DNA from: Allomyces macrogynus ATCC 38327
Taxonomy: Eukaryota > Blastocladiomycota > Blastocladiomycetes > Blastocladiales > Blastocladiaceae
Length of the DNA stretch: 48,326 nt
Reading direction: 5' to 3'
Assembly: GCA_000151295.1 (NCBI GenBank)
Contig: GG745350.1
Coordinates: forward strand, 862,860-911,185
This document shows, one piece after another, positions 21,039 to 31,139 of the stretch. The notes beneath the pieces were generated by a model that saw nothing but the letters and a program-made list of their open reading frames with translations, had not been told where the DNA came from and made no database searches. Every line of letters begins with the position of its first letter. Position 1 is the first letter of the stretch. The translations under genes were made by a program, and so were the position numbers.

Positions 21039-22860
21039 ATGATTCTCCACCCTCCGCCGTCAGCAGACCAGGCGCCCACTGCGCTCCATGCGGGCACTGT
21101 CTCGTTCCACGACGTAAGCCGGTCCATGGCGACCCGTGCGTCAATCCGGAGCAACAGAGGCACGACCATGGCCCTCACGAAAGTCGAGTTTCTCGAGCGC
21201 CACCGTACCCGCTGCTCGTTGCTGTCCAAGCCGTGGCCAACTGTCTCTGGGCCAACGCCTTTTTGCAGAGCCCGTCGGCCATCAAGTGGTTACCGCAGGG
21301 TCCCGACGGCCCACTCGGCGGTTCCGTACCGCGCTTCTTTCTCGCGACGGCGACGTGCCCACTGGTTTGCGTCGTGCACGATGCGCGCCTTATCGGTCAT
21401 TGCCGACCACTTTGCCAATATGCAAATGCTGCACGATACGACCAAGTGCTGTGCGATCTAGACTGACCACTTGACCCCGACCGAGCGACGGTTCCTGACG
21501 GCGCTCGACTGGATGTTTGGACCGCGGCCAATCGCGCAGGCCGCCGTCTCCGCGACAAGCACCGACTCCGACTCAATCTGGCCCATGTCGCCGACGACCG
21601 TCTCGCCGAGCGCGGCGTTGCTGTTTCTCGCGGACGGCAGAACCGCGACCATCCGGCCGCCGTCGGCATCGGCATTGGCCATGCGCCGTATCTCAACACG
21701 CGCGCAACTCAAGGCCGTTCTTGGCGGCGCCGCCTTTGGTCTCCTCGTTCTGATCCCCGCCGGCATGGCCGCGTCGCATTGCTTTGCCGACCCGGCGGTC
21801 GTTCCGACTGCGCTGTCCTACCCGGACTGTCTGACCAACCCGGCCTATCCGGCGAAAAAGTACCTGCCGCTCGTGGCCGTACTGCTCACGTTTATTGCCG
21901 TCCTGCCGCTGCTCTTCGTCCTGATGCACGGGATCCGCGACACGCACTACCTGCGTCTCGAAATCATGTCGCAGTTTGTCGTCTTGAACTTGCTTGTCGT
22001 GGGGTACCTGCTTATGAGCACGGTCTTTGCCAAGTCGGCGCCGCCGATCATCGCCGAGTCGGCCCTCGTGCTGTTTTCGCTGATCGAGGCGAAGTTTCAT
22101 GCGCTCGTGATACCGACCATGTATTGCTTGTGGAAGGGGTGGGCCGAAACGCCTCACTTGCGCATCGGGTGCAGGACGCGGTTGGCCGTGGGCAAGTCGA
22201 GTTTGAACACGGTGCACTTGGCACTCTCGCCCGAGTCGCTCAAGTACATTCTGCAGGTCCGTTCCGATCATTGTGGTGCTCGTCAAGGATCCGAATCTGA
22301 CGTCGTGCCAATCCTGGGCGTCTCAGGACGAGGCTCTGTTCGCCAAGTTCAAGGAAAACCTGTCGCGGAGCTTTTGTCTCGAAAACGGCCTCTTCTGGTA
22401 CCATCAACCTCCTCCATCCGTCCATCTCCGCCCCCACTCTCGACCATCGCTGACCCCCACACCTGCATTCCACCACCCCCTCACCAGGCACGACCTCGCG
22501 CGGATCGAATCCCTCACCCCGTCATCCCTCACCCCGTCCACTTGCGCAACCACCGTCCTTCTGTCGCCCTCTGGCTCCTCCCCACCAGGCTCGCCACCCA
22601 GAGGCAGCGCGCCCACATCTCGCCCCTCAACCGCAATCTCCGCCGCCGAAGCGGCAACCCGACGCGCGCTTTATCAGCTCTTCGCGACGTTCGTGGCACC
22701 CGACGCGCCGCGCGAACTGAACCTCTCATCACGCGCGCGCGAGATGGTGGCCGCCGAGGCCAAGGCGGGGACATTGCGGGTCGCGTCGTTTGCGAGTGTC
22801 AAGGACGAAGTGTTCCAGGCCATGTACACGAATTCATTGCCGCAGTTTTGGCGGAATTAG
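21039..22860 (+). pseudogene. 7TM-RGS family member, copy D (5' half decayed)
   Basis: Collinear with copy C from MILHPPPSAD onward but damaged. The TM1 coding block (IWNGLGLFFLALFLYLA in C) is missing around 21130-21180. Two surplus bases lie in CACCG at 21201-21205, just before YPLLVAVQAVANCLWANAF. Two bases are lost near 21362 (CTGTGG to CTGG), which restores the frame. A TAG at 21459-21461 replaces the Trp codon of CCAVWTDHL. After that the frame is clean from MTPTERRF through spans 4-7 to the exon end at 22256. The RGS exons 22327-22397 and 22488-22860 are well preserved (FAKFKENLSRSFCLENGLFW, HDLARIES, RELNLSSRAREMVAAEA, EVFQAMYTNSLP). One base missing near 22850 ends the protein at QFWRN instead of RFLAELERE. 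A shorter transcript from 21471 could still encode spans 4-7 plus RGS; that is inference. Confidence 0.75.
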
Positions 22861-23309
22861 AGCGCGAGCAGGCGAGTGCGGCGGAAGCGCGCCGTGGATT
22901 GGGCGCGGTGGAGGTGGCGCGTGGAAATGGTAGGGGGAGGGAAAGTGGGTGGGGGTGGTGGACGAGGCGGCGAGGGAAGTATGAGAGGGGAGGGAAGTGG
23001 GACTGGACTGAGGACTGGGATCGGTAGTATACGTCAAGGGTAGGGCCGTAGGTCGGCCATTGCGTTCTGGAAGGGGGAGAAGATCGCTGTCGACAAGAGA
23101 AACCGCAAATCGCAGTGCAATAATGTGTTTTGCTGGTGAAAAATCTACCGACCGAGCCGCAATGCCATGTCGAGCAATTGAGGGGGAGAAACGAAAACCA
23201 AAGAAAAGCCAAGAATAAAAGCGAAAACGAAACGAAAGAGCCTGTACAATGAGAAGATAAAGGTCACGCCAAACGCACAAACGCAACCAACCCAACCGAC
23301 TGACGCGCG
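22861..23309. other. Convergent 3' intergenic region
   Basis: About 450 bp between RGS copy D and the SCS7-like gene. The first ~170 bp continue the ancestral tail of copy D in a shifted frame (LEREQASAAEARRGLGAVEV). The remainder is AG-rich and shows no gene. Confidence 0.45.
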
Positions 23310-24669
23310 TTACGCCTTCTTGGGCTTGCTCGTGTAGTCGAGCACGGTGCCAAACACATAATCCCAAAACTTGGACGTGATGCCGTAACCGGCATTGTAC
23401 TCCTTGTAGTGGTGCGCGAGGTGGTACTTTTTCAGGTCGCGCAGGTAGGCCGTGTAGACGCGCGCGTGGTGCAGGTAGTAGTGTGTCAGATCATAGATCA
23501 CGTAACCCGCCACGCCGCCGGCAAACAGGCCTGCGCACGTCGGGAAGTCGAGGAACGCGCGGAAGGCAAACCACGGCGGTTGCACGATGATCGCAAAAAA
23601 GATGGGCGGCAGGACAAGTCGCATGCGGTCCATGGGCAGGTGGTGGTGGATGCCGTGGCACAGGAAGTGGCTAACAGGGTGGAAATGGTCAGAATCGAAA
23701 AAAAAAAAAAAAGAAATTGTATGGAGGGCACGAGGGATCAGGGAACCGTACAAGGTCAATGCGAAGGGGTGGTCGGGCAGAAGCAGCTCGATGTGGAATA
23801 GGAAACGGTGGAACGTGTACTCGAAGAATGACCTGATTGTTCACACAATCGTCAGTTTCCTCCCAAGAGTCGCCCGGAGAGCAAAATAAAACCAAAACGC
23901 ACCACATGACGAGCCCCGCGACAAAGAGCGACGCGATCATGTCGGGTGCGTAGACCTTGGACGCCTCGTAGGCGAGGTAGGCGACGACGGGCACCCACAC
24001 GATCGGCACGACATACCACGGCGTGCGCGTCAAGGTCTCGAGAATCGGGTTGCCAAACAGGTAGGCTGGTTCCGGCAGGTGGTGCGGGATGTGCACTTGC
24101 GTCAGGTAAAAGTCCTTCGAGAAGTTGGACGTGAGCATTTGCCAGACGAGCGGCTTGCTCAGGTCGAGCAAGTCCTTCTTTTGGCGCGCCAGGTCGTCGA
24201 CGAGCTGCGCATCGAGCGCGGCCAGGTTGCCCGGGTCCTGGTTGAGGTCCACGTCCTCGGGTTTGATGGCGCGGTCTGCATCAGCGTCGGCACCGTCACC
24301 ATCGGCTGACGGCTCGAGTTCGCCAATGACCCAGTCGGCGAGAATGTCGTAGGCTGCGTCCGAGTGCTCATGCGAGTGCGCATCGGCCATAACCTTGGTC
24401 ACGTCCTTGCCGCCCCATTGCAGCACGAATTCAGGCTCTCCGGGCTACGAAAATTGTTTTGGAGCACCCAGTTAGACCATGTTGCTCGTCTCGCGGTTTC
24501 AGAGCAAGACCGACCGACCAGCCGTGTCCAGCCAGCGAGCAATAGCACATACATGGTCGGGTGCGAATTCGGTCACATCGTAGACCTTGCCCTTGTAGGC
24601 GACCCAGAGACTGTCCTCAGAGGCATGCTTGGCGAGCTCGCGGCGCGAAATGACGCGCAGCTTGGTCAT
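23310..24669 (-). CDS. SCS7: Fatty acid 2-hydroxylase, Scs7/FA2H type, with cytochrome b5 domain
   Basis: ER-membrane di-iron enzyme that 2-hydroxylates the very-long-chain fatty acid of ceramide. Four exons on the minus strand, 24669-24553, 24444-23903, 23832-23752 and 23670-23310, encode 366 residues; yeast Scs7 is about 384. The N-terminal cytochrome b5 domain has VISRRELAKHASEDSLWVAY, KVYDVTEFAPDH and, after the intron, PGEPEFVLQWGGKDVT; AHSHEH supplies the second haem His. The usual HPGG loop reads HPGE here, with the haem-binding His kept. The hydroxylase part has membrane spans (TPWYVVPIVWVPVVAYLAY) and the His clusters HRFLFH, HFLCHGIHHH, HYYLHH and HLAHHYKEYN. SFFEYTFHRFLFH and LCHGIHHHLPMDRMRLVLPP are close to family consensus. 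All three introns are GT..AG and keep these motifs in frame. A poly-T stretch (23697-23712 on the plus strand as A) lies in the third intron. The gene is head to head with the RING-ligase gene. Confidence 0.93.
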
Positions 24670-25164
24670 GGTGTGGGGTTGGTGGCGGGAGCGAGTCGTG
24701 GCAGTGCGAATCGTTGCTGCAGCGTGGCGAGCAGAGAGAGGACCGTAGCGTCGTGGCAAGGGTGTCGGCCGGTCGGTGCAGTCGGGATGTTGACGGACCA
24801 GGGCGAGCTTTATCAGGTGGCGCTGCGGTGCTCGGCTCTCACGGCGGCGGCGGCGGTTGGAGGAGGGTCGCCAAGCCAACTCAGCGCGAGCGGCGTGCAC
24901 GGGCAGATGGGCGGGACGAGGCTCGAACACCAGGATGGTGGGTCGGTCGGGTCGCCAGCCGGTGGGCGGCACGCGGGAGAGAGTTGTCTTTGTGGCTCAC
25001 GCTGATTCACTATGTGCGAGACGCGCGAGACCGTCACGCCGGAATCACGTGGGGCACACGTCGCTCCCCCGCAGCGCGCCTTGCTCCGCTTCCGCCGCCG
25101 CTCGGCGTCGGTCGGCTCGCTGCACCATTGCTGTACTGCGCGAGCACAGCGCGCCCTCAACGCC
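24670..25164. promoter_or_regulatory. Divergent upstream region, SCS7-like / TUL1-like
   Basis: About 495 bp between two divergent start codons. The RING-ligase frame is open upstream to 25012 but without motifs. I see no clear TATA box. Both promoters must lie here. Confidence 0.4.
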
Positions 25165-27929
25165 ATGAACCCGCCGCAACCGCACGACCACGACGATGCT
25201 GCCGCGCCGCTGCTCCCGTCCGCCGGCGCCGGGCCCTCGTCGCCCACTCTCGTGCCGGCCATTACCAATACCGCGCCCTTCGTGCCCAGCTCACCATGGT
25301 TCCGCGCCGCCCTGAACCCGTTTCTCGCGCCAAATGGCCCGCCCCCACCGCCCCCACCACCTCCACCCGGCGCCAGCAGCGCGCCGGGACCTGTGCCTCC
25401 ACCCGGACCCTCGCGCCCGCTCTCGGCGCCAGCCGCTCCTCTCGCCCCGCCACCACCACCTCGACCTCCACGTGTCAACTTCACCACGTCGCTACTCCCT
25501 ACCACCAACGCGCCTCCCGCGCCCGCGCCTGGGCAGGACCCGGATCCCCACCGTGCCGCTGCCATTGCGGCCGCGCGTCGCCGATGGGCCTTCTGGCTCC
25601 TGCTGTGCATGTCGATTGTTGCTATCACGATTGCGCGCGGCCTCGGCTGGCTCGGCCAGGACGAAGAAGACACCAGCCGCACGCACAAGTTGGAGAAGCT
25701 CCTCGCCAAGCTCACCAACCAGACCGACGCGCTCGTTGCGCACCCTAATGGCCTTCACCTCGATACAAACGAGATTTGGGCGGTACGCACGTGTATTGCT
25801 CCCGACGTGGCTGCGCTCTGGCCTCGATTAGTCTCGGATCTGATTCTATTTCGTTTCACCTTGGTTCAGAATGTTTCGCACAGCGGCCGTGAGATCATGG
25901 ACAAGTGGCAGGCCGACTGGGGCCACGACGTGCCGCAGCAAGTGCACCATCGAAATAAGACGGGCGAGTACTATGGTACGTGCTCACGCGCTCTGATTCG
26001 AGACTGAATTGGCACTTGCAACACTGGCGTTCCAAACAAAATTTTCATGCATGACGGTTCATTTCTTGTAGGTGTGCTTGAACCGGCTCACTGGGGTACG
26101 CCGCCAACCGACGTGCTGGGCGAGCTCAACTACAGGTCCCCAGTCCGCGCGATTCTCCTCGTGCGCAACCATGCCGTGACCAACGCGTCCCTGGCCAAGT
26201 CGACCAACGCCACAGTCGCCATGATTCGCCTTTTCCTCAACGAGGCCACCGATCACAGCGATCCGGGGTTCATTTTGGTTGGTTATGGTGTCTCGTATCC
26301 AAACGGCGCCGTGTATGGGGTTGTCACGACAAAGTACGAGTCTGACCTCATTTTCCGCCGCAATCCCACGTTGACTCACGTCCCATCCTCCAGCACGACC
26401 GTCGACGCCATCGACGTGCTCGGGTCCATCCCGACCACCGACCCTCGCCTACGGACCGCTGCTGTCCCCGCCCTCCTCGACGACCTCTACGAGCTGCGGA
26501 AAACCGTGCAGGATTGGCTCTCGGGCGAAAAGGACCCGCCGGCACCGCCAATCCCGTCAGACCGCGCCACCAACTGCACCTTCTTTTTCCACATGCAGCT
26601 CGAGCCGATCGCTTTGACCGCCGAGCAGCTCTCTGACGCGGAAGGCGAGGCCGACGATCCGATTGGCGCGTGGGTCCCAGCAATTCCAACATTCCGCCCG
26701 CATCTGTGGGTTGAATCGCCCGAGTGCGGCCTTGCGTTCTCGTCCGTGGACATGACGGGCTACGATCGCCGCGTCTTGCACGAGCGCGAGGGCCACTTGG
26801 TCGCGGTCTTGCTCATCACGTCGATTATCAAGATGTGGGTCACGATGAACGTCATGGATCGCGTGCATACGATTGCGGTACAGTTTGGCTCTCTCCATTG
26901 CGTGTGTTGCTCGATTAACTGATGTGCTGGCCTCGCGGTTGTAGAATATGGCCAAGATGAGCTGGGTCTCGCTGGTGCTCGGCTTTATCGTGGACTCGAC
27001 ATATTGCTTGTTCTTGCTTACAAACGGCCTGCTCTCTGGTACGCCTTTTCCTCTATTGTCAACCTCTTCACCCGAAACCCAGCTTACATGTCGTACTCGC
27101 GGTAGGCATGGATTTCCCGGGCTACTTTATTGCGACCTTTGTCGAGTTTATGCACCTCGTCTTCTTCCAACTGCGGCTCGTCACCAAGGTCGTGCACTCG
27201 CAACAGATATCGTGGGCAACGACGCTCGACCGGATTCGCATGTCCATGTTCATGCAGTTTTGTACGCGCATCTCCACCATTTCCGCTCCATCTCTACCGA
27301 ACTTGCGACCGCTGACCTCCCTACTCGCTGTACTAGACATTCTCATCTTCGTCCTGATGGCCGTCATCCACCAAGGCTACACGCGCTTCCCGCCACTCCT
27401 CGCGTTCATCGTCTTCTTCCTCTTCAGCGGCCCGGCGTTCCAAGCCGCACGGTCCGCGCGCGTCGGATCCGCCCCACCCATCCCACCGTTCGCCACAGCG
27501 ACCCACGTCGCCATGCGGCTCATCCTCCCGGCCTACCTCCTCGCGTGCCCCGCAAACCTCTACATTCCCGGCAACGCGCACGCGTTCCCGTGGACTGCTT
27601 ACTGCACGGGATGGCTGGTTCTGCAACTCGTGGTCGTGACCTCGCAGCAGTACTTCCGCGCCGACTGGCTGGTCCCACGCGCGATGCGCGCACAGCGGTT
27701 CCAGTACTCGCGCGTGCTCGATGAGGACGAGCAGGAGAGGGTCGCCGACCAGACCGAGTGCGCGATTTGTATGATGCCGTTGGCCGAAGGCGGCGGGGAG
27801 GGTGGGGATGCGGGGAGAACCATGGTCACGCCGTGTTGGCATGTTTTTCATGAGGCTTGTCTTGGCGAGTGGCTCGGACAGCACCGGCTGACGTGCCCGA
27901 CGTGTCGCGCGCCGGTGCCGGTGCCGTAG
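25165..27929 (+). CDS. TUL1: Tul1/Dsc1-type transmembrane RING-H2 E3 ubiquitin ligase
   Basis: Catalytic subunit type of the Golgi/endosomal Dsc ubiquitin ligase complex (Tul1 in budding yeast, Dsc1 in fission yeast), which targets membrane proteins. Six exons (25165-25782, 25870-25975, 26072-26877, 26945-27038, 27106-27261, 27337-27929) encode about 790 residues; Tul1 is about 758. The N terminus is Pro-rich (PPPPPPPPPPGASSAPG) and is followed by one span (WAFWLLLCMSIVAITIARGL). A long lumenal domain follows, with NVSHSGREIMDKWQADW, LEPAHWGTPPTD and several N-x-S/T sites. A cluster of spans begins at LVAVLLITSIIKMWVTMNVM and continues through exons 4-6. The C-terminal RING-H2 reads CAIC, PCWHVFHEACLGEWL and CPTCRAPVP, giving C-x2-C, C-x-H-x2-H-x2-C and C-x2-C. 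The first intron (87 nt) keeps the frame open, so its removal is probable rather than certain. The last exons are read confidently. Confidence 0.88.
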
Positions 27930-28000
27930 TGCGCGCGAAGGTGGGTGCGCGAGAGAGAAGGAGTGGAGAATCGAATGTGGGAGGGGGGGGGGGGGGGGTT

Positions 28001-28294
28001 CTATGTATAGGATTCGCCGTGCAAGACGCGCAGGAAGCGTTTTCGCTCGCTCTGTGAAGAAAGAAGCGGTGGAAAGGTAAGAACGGGGGTCACGCCGCGA
28101 CAATAAGGGAATACAGCGCGCGGGAAGGAGCGGAGACTGCACACCTTCACCACAAATGCGCCGCGTGTCGCGTCCCAGACGGGCCGTGTCCTGCACAGGA
28201 AATGCGCCGGGTTCCACACGTACCGCGCGACCACGGCCACAGGCAGCAGGTGGGCAAGGATCGCGCGTGCGATAGGGTCAGGTCTTGCAATCAC
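28001..28294 (-). pseudogene. Last two exons of a host gene truncated by copia DNA
   Basis: On the minus strand an exon reading ARAILAHLLPVAVVARYVW, NPAHFLCRTRPVWDATRG and AFVVK ends at 28145. An AAG|GTGTGC donor follows, then an intron with a strong TTTCTTCACAG acceptor, and a 51-nt last exon (28051-28001) reading SERKRFLRVLHGESYT and a stop. Splicing and composition are typical of the host genes here. Upstream, coding sequence is lost within about 30 bp, where copia sequence begins (about 28326). The rest of the gene is not in the window. I do not recognise the protein family. A poly-G run (27989-28000) lies just past the stop. Confidence 0.6.
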
Positions 28295-28325
28295 GAAATG
28301 AGCCTACTCGGTGTTCATCGCACAA

Positions 28326-29482
28326 GCAGCGCCAGCAACAACACGCGACTCTGCAACACAGAGCCGCTTGGCAAACTTGACATTTCGTGTGACGAAGACC
28401 TTCTTTCTGTCCCACACATGGTGGCCATTGTGCGTGACCCACAGCAATTTGTCTCCATACCCGACCATGCGCACCACAATACCTGCAGCGAACCTGGACA
28501 TGCCTGGATGAGCCTGCATTGTCGGAATGATGGCGCCACCAAGTGAGGACCACATGCACATGCACTCCAGCCAGAGTGAATCTGGCGCCTTGGAGATGTG
28601 AAGCAGAGCGACCTGTCTAGCTCCTTTGCATGCTGGCTGTTGTTGATGTTGATTCCCGTTTGTCATTCCATGTAAATTAACGCCCAATTGTACCTCTGGG
28701 TACAACAGGCTCATTCCACACTCAAGACCATATCACTTGGCAGCCATCATGGCTGCATACATCATTGACTTGAGCACACCCTGCTTCTGCTCAGCAAGCC
28801 CATTCGACTCTGGTGAGTTCAGTGATATTGTTGACAAGTGCATGCAACACACAAGCAGAACTGAGCGCAAATCGTTACCAATGAACTCGCCACCATGGTT
28901 GCTGTGCAGCTGGCCTGCCAACACGCCAAAGAACAACTTGGTGTGCTTGAGCAAGTCAAGAAACTGCAGCCCAAACCGTCCTTGTGGCAGAGAAGCAGCA
29001 CAAAGCACCAACACATGTACTTGTTCATGACCCTCACATAGTAGTTGATACCCCCCATGCTGACTGTCTTTATTGACGCAAAATCAGTGTGGAGGATGCC
29101 AATTAGTCAATTCACATGCAACTAGCACAGTGGATGTGGTTGGTTTCACACATTGGCCACAAGACATGTCATGCACTCATGCATTGCCTTGGCCACACCC
29201 ATGTCACCTTGACACTATGCTCAAGCATGCACACAGCCAAGATGCAATCATGACCAATGTGAATAAGATGCACATGCCACATCTTGGCAAGCAACACCTT
29301 CTTGACTGCATCAGTGACATGCACACTGACATGGCACTTACCCCAAACATCAAGCACACATGCATCCTTGGTCAGTCCCTTCTCACACACGCCCAGGACA
29401 ATCCACATATCACCATGCCACATGCCCTTGGCAAGCAGATCTCCTGTCTCACAATGCACAAACTGAACACCCCAATCCCTGC
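28326..29482 (-). mobile_element. Inverted, deleted Ty1/copia relic (pre-integrase and integrase part)
   Basis: Minus-strand sequence homologous to the pol gene of the two plus-strand elements. In order from 29482 down: VQFVHCETGDLLAKGMWHGD and GLTKDACVLDVWGKCHV (pre-integrase); KVLLAKMWHVHLIHIGHD; YMCWCFVLLLC; LHSNHGGEFIGNDLRS and NSPESNGLAEQKQGVLKSM (integrase core); then MSRFAAGIVVRMVGYGDKLL and RNVKFAKRLCVAESRVVAG. It has several stops and frame changes. The block corresponding to YVRNHVPSDSLSGCSPYQVV is deleted, and a 142-bp insertion lies at 28594-28735. No LTR, gag, RT or RNase H remains. It abuts the truncated host gene on one side and the headless LTR at 29513 on the other, after about 30 bp of unassigned sequence. 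Confidence 0.85.
28594..28735. mobile_element. 142-bp insertion with 5-bp target duplication inside the copia relic
   Basis: Compared with the integrase of the plus-strand elements, extra DNA sits between the codons for AAK and APDSLW. It is flanked by CTTGG on both sides (28589-28593 and 28736-28740 on the plus strand). Its ends are AGATGTGA and CCATATCA, imperfectly inverted (5 of 8). It contains the hairpin TTGTACC-TCTG-GGTACAA at about 28688-28705. It has no coding capacity. It could be a small solo LTR of another family or a MITE-like element; the duplication favours true insertion. Confidence 0.6.
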
Positions 29483-29512
29483 ATGACCGACATGAGTCTG
29501 TCAAAAAAGCGC

Positions 29513-29682
29513 TGCATTTGTGTTTCTTGTTTGTTGTCTTCCTTCATTATTTCCTAGTTGGAGCTGTTCAAGTTGGATTCTTGTGTAAATGATGGTGGCA
29601 ACCTAGGTTATGGTTGCCACCACCGCTGAAGTGCAGAGTGCACACACCAAATGCATTCCTTCTCCTGCACAACCTTGTGAAA
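29513..29682 (+). repeat. Copia 5' LTR, headless
   Basis: About 170 bp matching the LTRs at 34851 and 40332 from TGCATTTGTG onward, ending CCTTGTGAAA. The expected TGTCGAAGTG head is absent and replaced by unrelated sequence (tcaaaaaagc). It includes the inverted pair GGTGGCAACC / GGTTGCCACC near 29590-29623, which is present in all three LTRs. Confidence 0.85.
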
Positions 29683-29683
29683 G

Positions 29684-29700
29684 GTTATGAGCCCTGAGCG
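29684..29700 (+). promoter_or_regulatory. Primer binding site, element 1 (initiator tRNA-Met anticodon stem-loop)
   Basis: GTTATGAGCCCTGAGCG directly follows the LTR. Its complement, CGCTCAGGGCTCATAAC, matches the anticodon stem-loop of eukaryotic initiator tRNA-Met (GCAGGGCTCATAAC), not the CCA end. This is the half-tRNA priming arrangement known for Drosophila copia and Ty5. Confidence 0.8.
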
Positions 29701-29971
29701 CATCCCAAGCGCTCATGGACCAATTGAATGCTGCTGATATCCTTGCTGTGGACCCACTGCTGCTGTGCTCGCCAATTTCTGCGATAAACAGACCGATTTG
29801 ACCAAACAACTGAGGGGAGCCACACTGGACCCATCCATTACCACAATGACGACAACAACAACTGAAACTTGAACCACCACCACTCAAAACGTGCTGCATC
29901 CGCTTCAGATATCGCATTGCCATATTCTTCTACTCGATTTCAACGATTTTTGCCAGCATTCGACATGCACC

Positions 29972-31120
29972 ATGACCATCACAATGACCTTGTCTGTTTC
30001 AGTCAAGACGCCAATCTCTGGCCAACCAGTGACAATTGAGATGCTCAAGGCCAATGGCTCAAACTGGCTGATGTTTGCTGACCATTTTCTCGGCTTTTTG
30101 ACCGCTGACCAGCTCGAAGACCTGCTCAAACTCAAGTCCTACAAGGCTTTGGTTGACACTGAGTTTGAGGTCATGTCGCTGGAACAGCAAGAGGAAATGA
30201 AAAACACACAATTCAAGAAACTCATCAAGCTCGACTCAGACGTCAAGTTTGTTGCCAACATGATCTATTGGAATTGTCTGGCTGCTGCAGAATGCAAGAA
30301 GTACATGGCCCACAACAGCTACAAGGCCAAGTTGTGCATCTGGTCCATCATCAAGGTCGTTTTGCCATCTGCCATTGCATCAGAACTTCTGCCGGTCTTC
30401 TCAGATGCCACATGTATCGCTGATGCATGGGCACTGCTGCGCGTTTGTTTCAATAGATGTTCTGCACAAGCCCTTCTCACCAACATCAAGGGGCTCTTCA
30501 TGAAGCCCATGTCGGGTTCTGGTGTTGCAGTGGTTTGTGAGTACATTGCCGATTTGCAACGCTGTTTTGACGTGATTTGGCGCCATGAACATGCCAAGTC
30601 GTCCGTGCACCTGTGCACCAACTTTGCTAACTCATTCTTAGTCCTTGCACTCCTCTCCTTGCTGCTGCCTGAGTATTTGCCGACAGTGCTCTCCTTGGGC
30701 GAGCACTACAAGGAAATGGCACTTGTAGAGTTACAAATGCTACTTGAGGGGGCTGCTGACCAGCTTAAAGGCAGTTCTGGGACTGAGATGCAGGTGCTTG
30801 TCATGATGAAGCACAAGGACACAAACACATGTCATAACTGTGGCAAGATTGGTCACTATGTGCACTTTTCCCCAAACCAGGACCACCAATGCAAGAGCAG
30901 CACTGAAACCACGAACTGGCACAAGAAGAAGGGCATGAATGTCATGGCCAAGGGTGGTGATGAACATGCAATGGTGCATTTGTTGGTGGATGAGTATGAG
31001 CGTTTGATGGCATCTGCCCATGGTGTGGACGCTGCTGGAGTGGTTATTGGTGCTGCTGAATTTGACGGATTTGTGCACTACCCAATTTTCGCCCTCTGCC
31101 CCCAAAAACGTGAGACTTGA
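29972..31120 (+). CDS. Copia gag, element 1
   Basis: A 382-residue capsid/nucleocapsid protein starting MTITMTLSVSVKTPISGQPV. It has the copia-type gag pattern (NGSNWLMFADHFLGFL, then LLPEYLPTVLSLGEHYKEMA) and a zinc knuckle CHNCGKIGHYVHFSP. In the knuckle the last Cys of C-x2-C-x4-H-x4-C is replaced by Ser; element 2 keeps it (HYVRFCP). The frame is open, but loss of the fourth zinc ligand suggests weak or no nucleic-acid packaging. It stops before the pol start at 31140. Confidence 0.85.
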   Translation: MTITMTLSVSVKTPISGQPVTIEMLKANGSNWLMFADHFLGFLTADQLEDLLKLKSYKALVDTEFEVMSLEQQEEMKNTQFKKLIKLDSDVKFVANMIYWNCLAAAECKKYMAHNSYKAKLCIWSIIKVVLPSAIASELLPVFSDATCIADAWALLRVCFNRCSAQALLTNIKGLFMKPMSGSGVAVVCEYIADLQRCFDVIWRHEHAKSSVHLCTNFANSFLVLALLSLLLPEYLPTVLSLGEHYKEMALVELQMLLEGAADQLKGSSGTEMQVLVMMKHKDTNTCHNCGKIGHYVHFSPNQDHQCKSSTETTNWHKKKGMNVMAKGGDEHAMVHLLVDEYERLMASAHGVDAAGVVIGAAEFDGFVHYPIFALCPQKRET

Positions 31121-31139
31121 ACGCCAACACCATTAGGTC

